Shown: positions 35,928-44,546 of the stretch, one piece after another | How positions within the stretch are numbered: position 1 is the stretch's first letter | How the letters are laid out: the number at the start of each line of letters is the position of its first letter | DNA from: JAHQVI01 sp963749875 | Lineage (GTDB): Bacteria; Pseudomonadota; Alphaproteobacteria; Rhizobiales; Rhodomicrobiaceae | Length of the DNA stretch: 64,000 bases | Assembly (NCBI GenBank): GCA_963749875.1 | Contig: CAVVOX010000007.1 | Location: forward strand, 183,304-247,303 | Direction: 5' to 3' | The notes under the pieces: generated by a model | What the model saw: only the letters and a program-made list of their open reading frames with translations | What the model was told of the DNA's origin: nothing | Databases searched by the model: none | Program-made: the position numbers and the translations under genes

Positions 35928-36869
35928 ATGTCAACCCCGCCCACCAAATCCGAACATCTACGCGCCAGCGATGCGCCCGCCGGCAATTGGGTGGACCGCT
36001 ACGCGCCGGAGACGGTCCAGCCCTATCTGCGGCTGATGCGCGCCGACCGGCCGATCGGAACCTGGCTGCTTCTATGGCCCTGCTGGTGGTCTGCCGCGCT
36101 GGCATGGGACGCGGCAGGGAGGCGGATGCCCGGCATTTGGCTGCTCGTCCTCTTCGCGATCGGCGCAATCGTCATGCGCGGAGCGGGCTGCGTCTATAAC
36201 GACATTGCCGACCGGCATTTTGACGCCCGGGTCGCCCGGACCCGCACGCGCCCCATTCCGAGCGGCCAGGTGAGCATCCGCGCCGCCGCGATTTTCATGG
36301 TGGCGCTCTGCTTCGTCGGCCTGGCGGTCCTGCTGCAATTCAACCCGTTCGCCATCGCGGTCGGCATGGCCTCGCTTGCCATCGTTGCGTTTTACCCCTT
36401 CATGAAACGCATCACCTATTGGCCGCAGATCGTCCTCGGCCTCGCCTTCTCCTGGGGCGCGCTGATGGGCTGGGCCGAGATCTTCGGCCGGCTCGATGCG
36501 CCCGCCTTTCTGCTCTACGCCGCAGCGATCGCCTGGACGATCGGCTACGACACGATCTATGCGCATCAGGACAAGGAGGATGACGCGCTGGTCGGGCTGA
36601 AATCGACCGCGCTGAAATTCGGACCGCGCACCAAGCCCTGGCTGACGCTTTTTTACGGGCTGACGGTCGCACTCCTGGCCATTGCCGGCGCGACGGCCGG
36701 AGCGGGCTGGCCGTTCATCCTCGGACTGGCGCTCGGGAGCCTGCATCTCGCCTGGCAGATCGCCACGCTCGATACTGACGATCAGATGAATTGCCTGCGC
36801 CGCTTCCGCTCGAACCGGGATTTCGGCGCACTTGTCTTCCTCGCGCTTCTCGCCGATATGGCACTTTAA
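35928..36869 (+). CDS. ubiA: 4-hydroxybenzoate polyprenyltransferase
   Basis: A 313-residue integral membrane prenyltransferase that attaches the polyprenyl tail in ubiquinone synthesis. Both aspartate-rich motifs are present: NDIADRHFD near residue 87 and DKEDD near 213 (AHQDKEDDALVGLKSTAL). Seven or more hydrophobic segments; RLMRADRPIGTWLLLWPCWW is the typical N-terminal signature. The upstream open frame is antisense to rsmE and not part of the protein. Confidence 0.94.
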   Translation: MSTPPTKSEHLRASDAPAGNWVDRYAPETVQPYLRLMRADRPIGTWLLLWPCWWSAALAWDAAGRRMPGIWLLVLFAIGAIVMRGAGCVYNDIADRHFDARVARTRTRPIPSGQVSIRAAAIFMVALCFVGLAVLLQFNPFAIAVGMASLAIVAFYPFMKRITYWPQIVLGLAFSWGALMGWAEIFGRLDAPAFLLYAAAIAWTIGYDTIYAHQDKEDDALVGLKSTALKFGPRTKPWLTLFYGLTVALLAIAGATAGAGWPFILGLALGSLHLAWQIATLDTDDQMNCLRRFRSNRDFGALVFLALLADMAL

Positions 36870-36915
36870 TTGCAGTCCAATCCGTCAATATCGGCAGCCG
36901 CCATGGAGAACCCCT

Positions 36916-37731
36916 GTGAAGACCGGCGAGGCAGAATGCTCCCTTGCAGACGATGAAGCGCTTCTGATCGAGGCGGTCCAGGCTGCCGGCGATCTGGCCA
37001 TGAGCTATTTCGGCCGCGGGCTGCTTGGCACCACGAAGGCTGATAGCACGCCTGTCAGCGAGGCCGATATCGTCGCCAACGACCTGCTGCATGAGCGCCT
37101 GATCGGGCGCCGTCCGTCCTATGGCTGGTTCTCCGAGGAGACGACGGATCGGCCGGAGCGGCTGGGTGCAAGCCGGGTCTGGATTGTCGATCCGATCGAC
37201 GGCACCCGCGCATTTCTCGCCAATAAGCCGGAATGGACGGTCTCGGTCGCTCTCATCGAGAAGGAAGCGCCGGTGCTGGCCGCGATCTACAACCCGGCAA
37301 AATCCGAATTCTTCTTTGCCCGGCGCGGCGGCGGCGCCACCCTCAATGACCGGCGAATCAAGGTCACCTCGCGCAATGCCATCGAAGGCAGCCGCATTCT
37401 GACCAGCCAGGGCCTCTTGAGGCGCAAGATCTGGCCGGAGCCCTGGCCGCAGATCGAAACAATCTGGGCCAATTCAATCGCATACAGGCTCGCGCTGATT
37501 TCGGCTGGCCAGGCGGATGCGGCGCTCACCCTTTCAGGCAAATGGGAATGGGATCTTGCGGCGGCAGCGCTTTTGGTGCAGGAAGCTGGGGGACGGATGA
37601 CGGACGCCGAAGGCGCGGATTTACGCTTCAATCAGCCAATGCAGCGTATTAACGGGCTGGTCGCCGCCGGTCCTGAGCTGCACGCGCTCCTGATTGCCCG
37701 CACGCGGCCTGCGGCGGCGAACAAAGCTTAA
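36916..37731 (+). CDS. cysQ: 3'(2'),5'-bisphosphate nucleotidase
   Basis: A 271-residue Mg-dependent phosphatase of the inositol monophosphatase superfamily that removes phosphate from PAP, a by-product of sulfate assimilation. Metal-site motifs: SEADIVANDLL, WFSEET, WIVDPIDGTRAFL, and the C-terminal WEWDLAAAALLVQEAGGR. The start is taken as GTG 36916 with GGAGAA upstream, because no ATG lies between the ubiA stop and the first conserved segment. Inositol monophosphatase activity cannot be excluded. Confidence 0.88.
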   Translation: MKTGEAECSLADDEALLIEAVQAAGDLAMSYFGRGLLGTTKADSTPVSEADIVANDLLHERLIGRRPSYGWFSEETTDRPERLGASRVWIVDPIDGTRAFLANKPEWTVSVALIEKEAPVLAAIYNPAKSEFFFARRGGGATLNDRRIKVTSRNAIEGSRILTSQGLLRRKIWPEPWPQIETIWANSIAYRLALISAGQADAALTLSGKWEWDLAAAALLVQEAGGRMTDAEGADLRFNQPMQRINGLVAAGPELHALLIARTRPAAANKA

Positions 37732-37751
37732 ATGACGGGGTGCGGCCCGAT

Positions 37752-38009
37752 ATGACCAATGGAACCGAGACGACACCGAAGCAGCTCCTGCATCTCGTCT
37801 TTGGCGGCGAGCTCAAGAGCCTGGACAACGTCGAGTTCAAAGACCTCGACAAGCTGGACATCGTCGGCATTTATCCGAATTACAAGACGGCTTACGATGC
37901 CTGGAAAGCGGCTGCGCAGCGCAGCGTCGATAATGCTATGATGCGCTACTTCATTGTGCATATGCACCGCTTGCTTGACCCGCGCGAACAGCAGGATCGC
38001 GCAGGTTAA
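37752..38009 (+). CDS. DUF4170 protein
   Basis: An 85-residue protein matching DUF4170: QLLHLVFGGELKSLDNVEFK, DLDKLDIVGIYPNYKTAYDA, and MRYFIVHMHRLLDP. The family is restricted mainly to alphaproteobacteria and commonly lies just before the DUF374-waaA-lpxK lipid A genes, as here. Function unknown. Start at the ATG at 37752. Confidence 0.88.
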   Translation: MTNGTETTPKQLLHLVFGGELKSLDNVEFKDLDKLDIVGIYPNYKTAYDAWKAAAQRSVDNAMMRYFIVHMHRLLDPREQQDRAG

Positions 38010-38064
38010 GATTACGGCGAAGAATGGCGCGACGCGTCCGGCGCCATTACGGGGGAAACGGTTG

Positions 38065-38757
38065 ATGCTGAAGCGGCTCTTGCGCTCCGATACCTTGCTT
38101 TCGGCAGCAGGGTCGCTTGCGGCCGGTTATATCCGCCTGGTCTGGAAGACGTCCCGGATCGTTCGGGAGCCTGCCGATCTGGAGGCGTACCTCACTGGAG
38201 AACAGCCGGTGATCGCCGCAATGTGGCATGGGCAGTTTCTGATGATTCCGGCCTTCGGGTGCCGCTTCGACGTCAAATCCATGGTTGCCCGCCATGGCGA
38301 CGCCGCGCTGGTCGGCCATACGCTTGAAAAGTTCGGTCTCGGTCTCATTCGCGGCGCGGGGGCGGGCGGACGCCGCAGAGATCGCGGCGGGGCCTATGCG
38401 TTACGGGCGGCGATCGACGCGCTGAGCCAGGGAACCAACATCGCTATGACCGCCGAAGTGCCGCCGGGACCGGCGCGCAAGGCGGGACCGGGGATCGTCA
38501 CCCTGGCGCGATTGTCGGGCCGCCCGATCGTCCCCTTTGCGATTGCGACGAACCGATATTTCACGGTCAACACCTGGAGCCGCTTCACGATCAACCTGCC
38601 ATTCTCCAGGCTTGCCTGTGCGATCGGCGAGAAGGTCGAGGTTCCGCGGGACGCCGATGAGGCGCAGCTTGAGGCCGCCAGGCAGGCGGTGGAGGACAGC
38701 CTCAACGCCGCGACGCGCCGGGCCTATGAGCTGGTCGGGAAAAACGCGGCCGCGACA
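38065..38757 (+). CDS. DUF374 lysophospholipid acyltransferase-like domain, fused in frame to WaaA
   Basis: 231 residues of a DUF374 protein, a putative acyltransferase of the PlsC superfamily found next to waaA in rhizobia. Key segments: VIAAMWHGQFLMIPAF (the HxxxxD-type region), VARHGDAALVGHTLEKFG, IAMTAEVPPGPARKAGPG. There is no stop codon at its normal end: the reading frame runs on, through an ATG at 38758, into WaaA, giving a predicted fusion. Either a genuine two-domain protein or loss of the stop. Start at the ATG at 38065 (TTG at 38062 also in frame). Confidence 0.85.
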
Positions 38758-40099
38758 ATGCCCGTAAGCGCGGGCGGCACGGTTGCGCCGGGCTTCAGCT
38801 TCAGGATCTACCGCACGATCAGCCGCGTGGTGCATCCCCTTGCGGGCACATTCCTGCGCCGGCGCAGCCGCCGCGGCAAGGAAGTGCCGGACCGGCTCAA
38901 TGAGCGCATGGGCATCGCCAGCATCGCCCGGCCCGACAAGAAGCTGATCTGGTTCCATGCGGCCAGCGTCGGCGAAACGAATGTGGTCCTGCCGCTGATC
39001 AATGTGCTGCACCGGGAGCGCCCGGATCTCAACATTCTGCTGACCACCGTGACGGTCACCTCCGCGCGGATCGCCGCAAAGCACCTGCCGCCGAAGGCCA
39101 TTCACCAGTTCGTCCCGCTCGATACGCCCGCCTTTGTCGAGCGCTTCCTCAATCACTGGCGGCCCAATATGGCGCTCTTCATCGAGTTGGAGATCTGGCC
39201 CAATCTGATCATGGATGCCGACCGGCGCCGCATTCCGCTCGTTCTGCTCAATGCGCGAATGTCCGACCGTTCGTTCAAGCGCTGGCTGAAGCTCAAGGGC
39301 GTGAGCCGCCCGATCTTTTCACGCTTCGCGGTCGTGCTTGGCCCAGAGCGATGCGCTCGCCAAGCGGCTGGTCAAGCTCGGCGCGCGCAATGTCATTCCG
39401 GCCGGAAATCTCAAATTCGACTCGCCGCCGCCGCCGATCGATGCCGGCGAACTCGCCCGGCTCAAGATGATGATCGGGGATCGCCCGATTTTCCTCGCCG
39501 CCAGCACCCATCCCGGAGAAGACGAAATCGTTGCCGAAACGCATAAGGCGCTCCGCGCCGATTATCCGGAGCTCCTGACCATCATCGTGCCGCGTCATCC
39601 CGAACGCGGTCCGGACATCGCTGCAATGCTGGGCGAACAGGGCCTCGATGCGGCGAGGCGCTCCGTCGGCATGGCTGTCGGCCCGCAGACGGACATCTAT
39701 GTCGCCGATACGCTTGGAGAGCTTGGTCTCTTCTACAGTCTTGCCCCTTTCGCTTTCATCGGCGGCTCGCTTGTGCCGCATGGCGGGCAGAACCCGATCG
39801 AGGCGGTGAAGCTCGGCGCAGGCGTCATTACCGGGCCGCATTGGCACAGTTTCCCGGAGGTCTATCAGGCGCTGGCCGAACAGGGCGGATGCCGCTTCGT
39901 GACCTCGCAGGAAGACCTGATCCAGACGGCGCGCGCGCTGTTCGACGATGCGGCCAGTCTCGATCTGATGAAGTCGCGGGCGGAGAATGCTGTGTCCGAA
40001 TTGAGCGGCGCGCTGGACCGGACGCTGGAAGTGCTGGAGCCGCTCCTGCCGCCGAAGGAGCCTGCCCTGACGCCCGGCGGAGCAGCCTATGCGTCTTGA
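38758..40099 (+). pseudogene. waaA: 3-deoxy-D-manno-octulosonic acid transferase, frameshifted
   Basis: WaaA (KdtA) adds Kdo to lipid A precursor at the inner membrane. From the ATG at 38758 about 446 residues would be made if one base were removed. N-terminal half: WFHAASVGETNVVLPLI with the catalytic Glu, and IELEIWPNLIMDADRRRIPL. The frame breaks at 39340-39341: CTTGGCCCAGAGC gives LGPER where CTTGCCCAGAGC would give LAQSDALAKRL. The second half, in the +1 frame, has FLAASTHPGEDEIV, IVPRHPERG and GSLVPHGGQNPIEAVKLG. Since waaA is usually essential, an extra G from sequencing is the simplest reading. Ends overlapping lpxK. Confidence 0.9.
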
Positions 40100-41129
40100 G
40101 CCGCCCGGCTGGTGGTATGGCTCAAAACCGTCGGACCGGCTGAAGACGGCACTGCTCGCCCCCGCCGGCTTTGTTTATGGCGCGGCGGTGAAGCTTCGTT
40201 TCGCGCTGACCCGGCCTTACCGCTCTCCCCTGCCCGTCATATGCGTCGGCAATTTCACGGTCGGCGGCGCAGGCAAGACGCCCCTGGCGCTGGCGCTGGC
40301 GGCCATCATCGGCGGGATGGGCCGGAAACCCGCCTTTCTGACGCGGGGCTATGGGGGCCGGCTTGCCGGACCGCATCGGGTGGACCCGGACCGCGACGAA
40401 GCATCCGATGTCGGCGATGAGGCGCTGCTGCTGGCGCGCGCCGCGCCGACCGTGCTCTCCCGCGACCGCCCGGCAGGGGCGAAGGCCATCGAGGCTCTTG
40501 GGGCCGATGTCATCATCATGGATGACGGTTTCCAGACCCCCTCCCTTGTCAAAGACCTGGCGCTGATCGCCGTCGATGCCGGGACGGGGCTTGGCAATGG
40601 CCATGTCTTCCCGGCGGGACCGCTGCGCGCGACGCTCGCCTTCCAAAGGGCGCGCGCCCACACGGTGGTGGTCATCGGCGATCGCGCAAACGCCCCGGGA
40701 CTTCCACAAGGCGTGATCCCCATTATCGAAGCGCGGCTCCGCCCATCGGGCGATACGGCATGGCTCCGCGCCCGGCCGATCCTTGCATTTTCCGGCATCG
40801 GGCGGCCGAACAAATTCTTCGACACGCTGCGGGAAAACGGCGCAAAGCTGATCGAGGCAAGCGCCTTTCCCGATCACCATATGTTTACCGAAGACGAAGC
40901 CCGGACGCTGATCGCCAAAGCGGATGAGGCGAGCGCAGCGCTTGTCACAACCGAAAAAGACTGGGTTCGCATTCCTCCCCTGCCCGGTCCCCTGGCCCGG
41001 CTGAAGACTGCGGCAAGCCCCTTGCCGGTCCGGCTGGAGTTGACGGAGGCGGGGGAGCAACGCCTCCGCGAACGCCTGACGCCGCTCCTTGCGAATGCCC
41101 CCGGCATGGCTTCATCGCAGGCAGAATAA
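40089..41129 (+). CDS. lpxK: Tetraacyldisaccharide 4'-kinase
   Basis: A 346-residue membrane-associated kinase of lipid A synthesis (Raetz pathway). P-loop VGNFTVGGAGKTPLALAL near residue 55, RGYGGR near 88, DVGDEALLLARAAPTVLSRD near 107, and IIMDDGFQ near 143 with the acidic catalytic residues. It overlaps the waaA stop by 11 bases. Together with the DUF374 gene and waaA it forms the conserved rhizobial lipid A cluster. Confidence 0.94.
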   Translation: MRLEPPGWWYGSKPSDRLKTALLAPAGFVYGAAVKLRFALTRPYRSPLPVICVGNFTVGGAGKTPLALALAAIIGGMGRKPAFLTRGYGGRLAGPHRVDPDRDEASDVGDEALLLARAAPTVLSRDRPAGAKAIEALGADVIIMDDGFQTPSLVKDLALIAVDAGTGLGNGHVFPAGPLRATLAFQRARAHTVVVIGDRANAPGLPQGVIPIIEARLRPSGDTAWLRARPILAFSGIGRPNKFFDTLRENGAKLIEASAFPDHHMFTEDEARTLIAKADEASAALVTTEKDWVRIPPLPGPLARLKTAASPLPVRLELTEAGEQRLRERLTPLLANAPGMASSQAE

Positions 41130-41251
41130 GGCGTTTCGGCATTCCGCTGCTCGCGTCCGGGCGTAACTTTCCAGGCCGTTCCACGGAATCGTGAGTTGAA
41201 AGTGAGGCCGAACCGGCCACATTTTAACCAAGTCACTTGAGGAACGCCGTT

Positions 41252-41773
41252 ATGATCAGTCGCCGAACCGCCCTGACCGGCTTGGCCGCAACCGCCGCAT
41301 CGGTCCTCGCCCTTCGCGTTGCCGGTAGCGCCGGGGCAGCCGATTCCAAGGAAACCTTCGAGATCACCAAGACGCCCGAGGAATGGCGGAAGATCCTGAC
41401 GCCCGAGCAATATCACATTCTTCGCAACCGCGGAACGGAGCGTCCGTTCAGCAGCCCGTTGCACGACGAGAAGCGTGCCGGTCTCTACCATTGCGCAGGG
41501 TGCGATCTGGCCCTGTTCTCGTCCGAGCACAAATTCGATAGCGGCACCGGCTGGCCGAGCTTCTGGAAACCGCTCGATAATGCGATCCGCACCAGCGAGG
41601 ACCGTTCCTATCTGTTCATCCTCCGCACGGAGGTCCACTGCCGCCGTTGCGGCGGACATCAGGGCCATGTGTTCGATGACGGTCCGGCGCCGACCGGATT
41701 GCGCTATTGTATCAATGGCGATGCGCTAGTCTTCAAGCCGGCAACCGGCACCGAGGCGAAAGCGCCGTCCTGA
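41252..41773 (+). CDS. msrB: Exported peptide methionine (R)-S-oxide reductase
   Basis: A 173-residue MsrB with a twin-arginine signal (SRRTALTGLAATAASVLAL), so it is exported folded and repairs oxidised methionine outside the cytoplasm. The zinc pairs CAGC and CRRC are intact, GTGWPSFW is present, and the catalytic Cys is in GLRYCINGDAL. Start at the ATG at 41252, right before the Tat motif. msrA follows after 47 bases, so the two form a secreted methionine-repair pair. Confidence 0.92.
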   Translation: MISRRTALTGLAATAASVLALRVAGSAGAADSKETFEITKTPEEWRKILTPEQYHILRNRGTERPFSSPLHDEKRAGLYHCAGCDLALFSSEHKFDSGTGWPSFWKPLDNAIRTSEDRSYLFILRTEVHCRRCGGHQGHVFDDGPAPTGLRYCINGDALVFKPATGTEAKAPS

Positions 41774-41820
41774 TCGCGGGCTCTCCGGTCACAAGAAGCA
41801 AAGTCGAAGAAAGGATTGTC

Positions 41821-42415
41821 ATGCTCGTCCGTATCGCGCTGGCCGCAGCGATCTTGATCGGTCTTGCGGGAATTGACCAAACCCAGTCCCAGGAAAAAGC
41901 GAGCGCGATTTTTGCCGGCGGCTGCTTCTGGTGCATGGAGCCGCCTTTCGACAAGCTTGACGGTGTCCTCTCGACCACTTCCGGCTATTCGGGCGGAGAA
42001 AAGAAAAACCCGACCTATCATGAGGTATCCTCGGGGACGACGGGCCATTATGAATTCGATGAAGGTCGAATACGACCCTTCCAAGGTCAGCTATAAAAAG
42101 CTGCTGGAGGTGTTCTGGCATAATATCGACCCGTTCGATCCCAAGGGACAGTTTTGCGATAAGGGTCCGCAATATCGCGCGGTCATCTTTTACGGAAACG
42201 AAGAGGAAAAGAAGCTGGCCGAGGCCTCGAAGAAAGAGGTTGCCGAGAAGCTTGGCAAGGAGGTCGTGACGCAGATTCTGCCGGCGACCGAATTCTATCC
42301 CGCCGAGGATTATCACCAGAACTATTACAAGAACAATCCGATCCGCTATACGCTCTATCGCTACGGATGCGGTCGCGACGCGCGCTTGGAAGAGGTCTGG
42401 GGCAAGACGAGCTAG
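41821..42415 (+). pseudogene. msrA: Exported peptide methionine (S)-S-oxide reductase, frameshifted
   Basis: MsrA, partner of the upstream MsrB, with a Sec signal (MLVRIALAAAILIGLAGI). The catalytic Cys lies in AGGCFWCMEPPFDKLDGV, followed by SGYSGGEKKNPTY and SSGTTGHYE. The frame breaks at 42055-42056: GAATTCGATGAAG has one T too many; GAATCGATGAAG would read ESMKVEYDPSKVSY. The rest in the shifted frame is conserved (FWHNIDPFDPKGQF, YRAVIFY, YYKNNPIRYTLYRYGCGRD). One base restores the gene, so it is likely functional with a sequence error, or recently broken. Confidence 0.9.
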
Positions 42416-42518
42416 GGCATCGGACCGAAAAGTGGCACCCACTTTTCGGGTAAATCCGATGCCAAAACAAACAGTGAGAGTGGCGCTTCCGATTCCGATT
42501 AAGAGTCCGCCGCTCTAA
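42416..42518. repeat. Hyphomicrobiales GCATCGGATTT palindromic element, copy 2
   Basis: Begins just after the msrA TAG: GGCATCGGACCGAAAAGTGG, then CACCCACTTTTCGGGTAAAT and CCGATGCC, a near-perfect palindrome, continuing with AGTGGCGCTTCCGATTCCGA and ending GCCGCTCTAA. The tail is the inverted counterpart of the start of the copy at 12,804. The 45 bases beyond it before the DUF2093 gene hold nothing recognisable. Confidence 0.8.
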
Positions 42519-42563
42519 CGGAGGCGAGCAGGCCTCAGGCTCGCCGGTAACAATCGCAACACC

Positions 42564-42803
42564 CTATGGAGCGCCCCTGCGGCGCTCGTTCATTTGCAGG
42601 GTGCGCTGCAGCGATGCGTTTGCATCGACATAGGGCTCCTGCAGATCGACGCTCCAATAGCGAAGCCTTTCGAGCGGGATTGCCTGGCCGGTCACCGCGC
42701 AGCGCACATAGCTGCCAGACGAAACAATCTGAAATTCGCCGTCCAGATAGCGCAGCCTCGCTTCACCTTCGCCGGTAATATTGCGGTCGTATCTGTTCAT
42801 CAA
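42564..42803 (-). CDS. DUF2093 protein
   Basis: A 79-residue protein matching DUF2093: ARLRYLDGEFQIVSSGSYVR, CAVTGQAIPLERLRYWSVDL, QEPYVDANASL. The family is alphaproteobacterial, of unknown function, and usually lies just downstream of xseA, as here (185 bases, no feature in between). Adjacent ATGs at 42803 and 42800 are possible starts. Confidence 0.88.
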   Translation of the reverse strand: MMNRYDRNITGEGEARLRYLDGEFQIVSSGSYVRCAVTGQAIPLERLRYWSVDLQEPYVDANASLQRTLQMNERRRGAP

Positions 42804-42988
42804 CGCTGTCGTCAGCCTCCTCAGCCAAAATAAATATCGGGCATTCGGCCATCAATGTACAGATGAGGCGGCAAAAAAAGCCCGGGGGGCGGCTCTGTCC
42901 CGTCCCGCGCTTCACCGCTTGCCCGGCCAGGAGAACTCATCCGTCTCATCGGATCCGACCGCAGCCTTCGCCGCGCCCGTTGCGGGCC

Positions 42989-44452
42989 TCAGAACAGCTG
43001 TCCCTGCTTGGTTTTCTCTTTGCCTTTCCGCCGGCCTGCGCTCTCGCCGGCGGCCCGGTGCAACGGCTTCTCCGATCCCGAGCGCCCACCATTCTTGCTG
43101 TCGCCCGTGATCTCGGCCTGCGTGCGTCCGTCAGCGAATTCGAGCTCAACGCACTTTGCAGCCTCGGCCTCCGCGACGCGCCGGATCATCCGGCCGCTCT
43201 CATCGCGGACGAGGGCGAAGCCGCGATCAAGCACGCTTTTGTGGCTGAGCGACCGCAAGAGCTGGGCGAGCGCGTCGATCCGGCGGCGATGTTGGTCGGC
43301 CAGGGCACGAAAGCGCTGGCGCCCGCGCAAGTTGAGCGCGTCGAGCCGCTCCTGGCAGCGCTCGGTCCGCTGGGCAATCAGGCGGATGTCGAGCCGGCCG
43401 TCCCATCGCTGCAGCCGGGCGCGTTTTTCCACCGCAAAGCTGCGCAGCGCATAGCTGAGCCGCCCGCTCGCCGCGTCGAAACGCTGCCGGGCAAAGCCGA
43501 GCAGATCCTGCGGCCTCGGCAGGCCGCGAATGGCAGCGCGCAAATCGGAGCGGTTCGACTCGATGATCCGCGCGACCGCGTAGCGCTGGCGCTCCCTCAG
43601 CTCGGTCATGCGGGCGATCAGCTCGCTATGCTTCGGCACCGCCCATTCGGCCGCCTTGGTCGGCGTCGGCGCGCGGGCGTCGGCGACGAAGTCGATCAGC
43701 GTCCAGTCCGTCTCATGCCCGACTGCGGAAATGACCGGGATCTCGCTGGCCGCCACGGCGCGCGCCAGAATTTCCTCATTGAAGCCCCACAGATCCTCAA
43801 GACTGCCGCCGCCCCGCGCCACGATCAGCACATCGGGCCTCGGCACCGCGCTCTCCGGCCCGAGCCGATTGAAGCCCTCGACGGCCGCCGTCACTTCCGC
43901 CGCCGCGGTCTCCCCCTGGACCCGCACCGGCCAGACCAGCACGCAGGCCGGAAAGCGTTCGGCAAAGCCATGCAGCATATCGCGGATCACCGCGCCGGTC
44001 GGTGACGTGACGACGCCGACGACGTTCGGCAGGAAGGGCAGCGGCTTCTTGCGCGCCTCGTCGAACAGCCCCTCGGCGGCAAGCTTCTTCTTGCGCTCCT
44101 CCAGAAGCGCCATCAGCGCGCCGATGCCGGCCGGCTCCAGCGCCTCGATGATGATCTGATAGCTCGATTTGCCGGGATAGGTGGTCACGCGCCCTGTGGC
44201 GATCACCTCCATGCCTTCTTCCGGCTTGAACTTCAGCCCTCCGAAAACACCTTTCCAGACCACCGCGTCGATCTTGGCCCGGTCATCCTTCAGCGCGAAA
44301 TAGCAGTGGCCCGAGGAATGCCGCCCGCGAAAACCGGAGATTTCGCCGCGCAGCCGCACATAGCCGAACGCATCTTCCACGGTGCGTTTGACCGCCATGG
44401 ACAGCTCGGAGACCGTATATTCGGCGATATTGGTGATAGGAGGCTCGTTCAT
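42989..44452 (-). CDS. xseA: Exodeoxyribonuclease VII large subunit
   Basis: A 487-residue nuclease subunit that with XseB degrades single-stranded DNA. OB-fold start ITNIAEYTVSELSMAVKRTV, with GYVRLRGEISGFR and HCYFALKDDRAKIDAVVW; catalytic core LPNVVGVVTSPTGAVIRDML and VLIVARGGGSLEDLWGFNEE, then SAVGHETDWTLIDFVADARA. The C-terminal basic tail ends QGQLF. ATG 44452 chosen; an in-frame ATG at 44473 is possible. Divergent from purD, 94 bases between starts, as in other Rhizobiales. Confidence 0.95.
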   Translation of the reverse strand: MNEPPITNIAEYTVSELSMAVKRTVEDAFGYVRLRGEISGFRGRHSSGHCYFALKDDRAKIDAVVWKGVFGGLKFKPEEGMEVIATGRVTTYPGKSSYQIIIEALEPAGIGALMALLEERKKKLAAEGLFDEARKKPLPFLPNVVGVVTSPTGAVIRDMLHGFAERFPACVLVWPVRVQGETAAAEVTAAVEGFNRLGPESAVPRPDVLIVARGGGSLEDLWGFNEEILARAVAASEIPVISAVGHETDWTLIDFVADARAPTPTKAAEWAVPKHSELIARMTELRERQRYAVARIIESNRSDLRAAIRGLPRPQDLLGFARQRFDAASGRLSYALRSFAVEKRARLQRWDGRLDIRLIAQRTERCQERLDALNLRGRQRFRALADQHRRRIDALAQLLRSLSHKSVLDRGFALVRDESGRMIRRVAEAEAAKCVELEFADGRTQAEITGDSKNGGRSGSEKPLHRAAGESAGRRKGKEKTKQGQLF

Positions 44453-44546
44453 GGCAATCAATCTAACGGCCAAGCCTTGAAAGGTGCAACTTTATGCCGA
44501 TTCTTGCTATGAACCTTGGCAATTCGCTGGACAAAGCCACGACACG

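Noticed and set aside
44484..44546. Longer N-terminus for PurD
   Set aside because: The conserved NVLLIGSGGREHA segment begins at the ATG at 44547; upstream codons are leader sequence.
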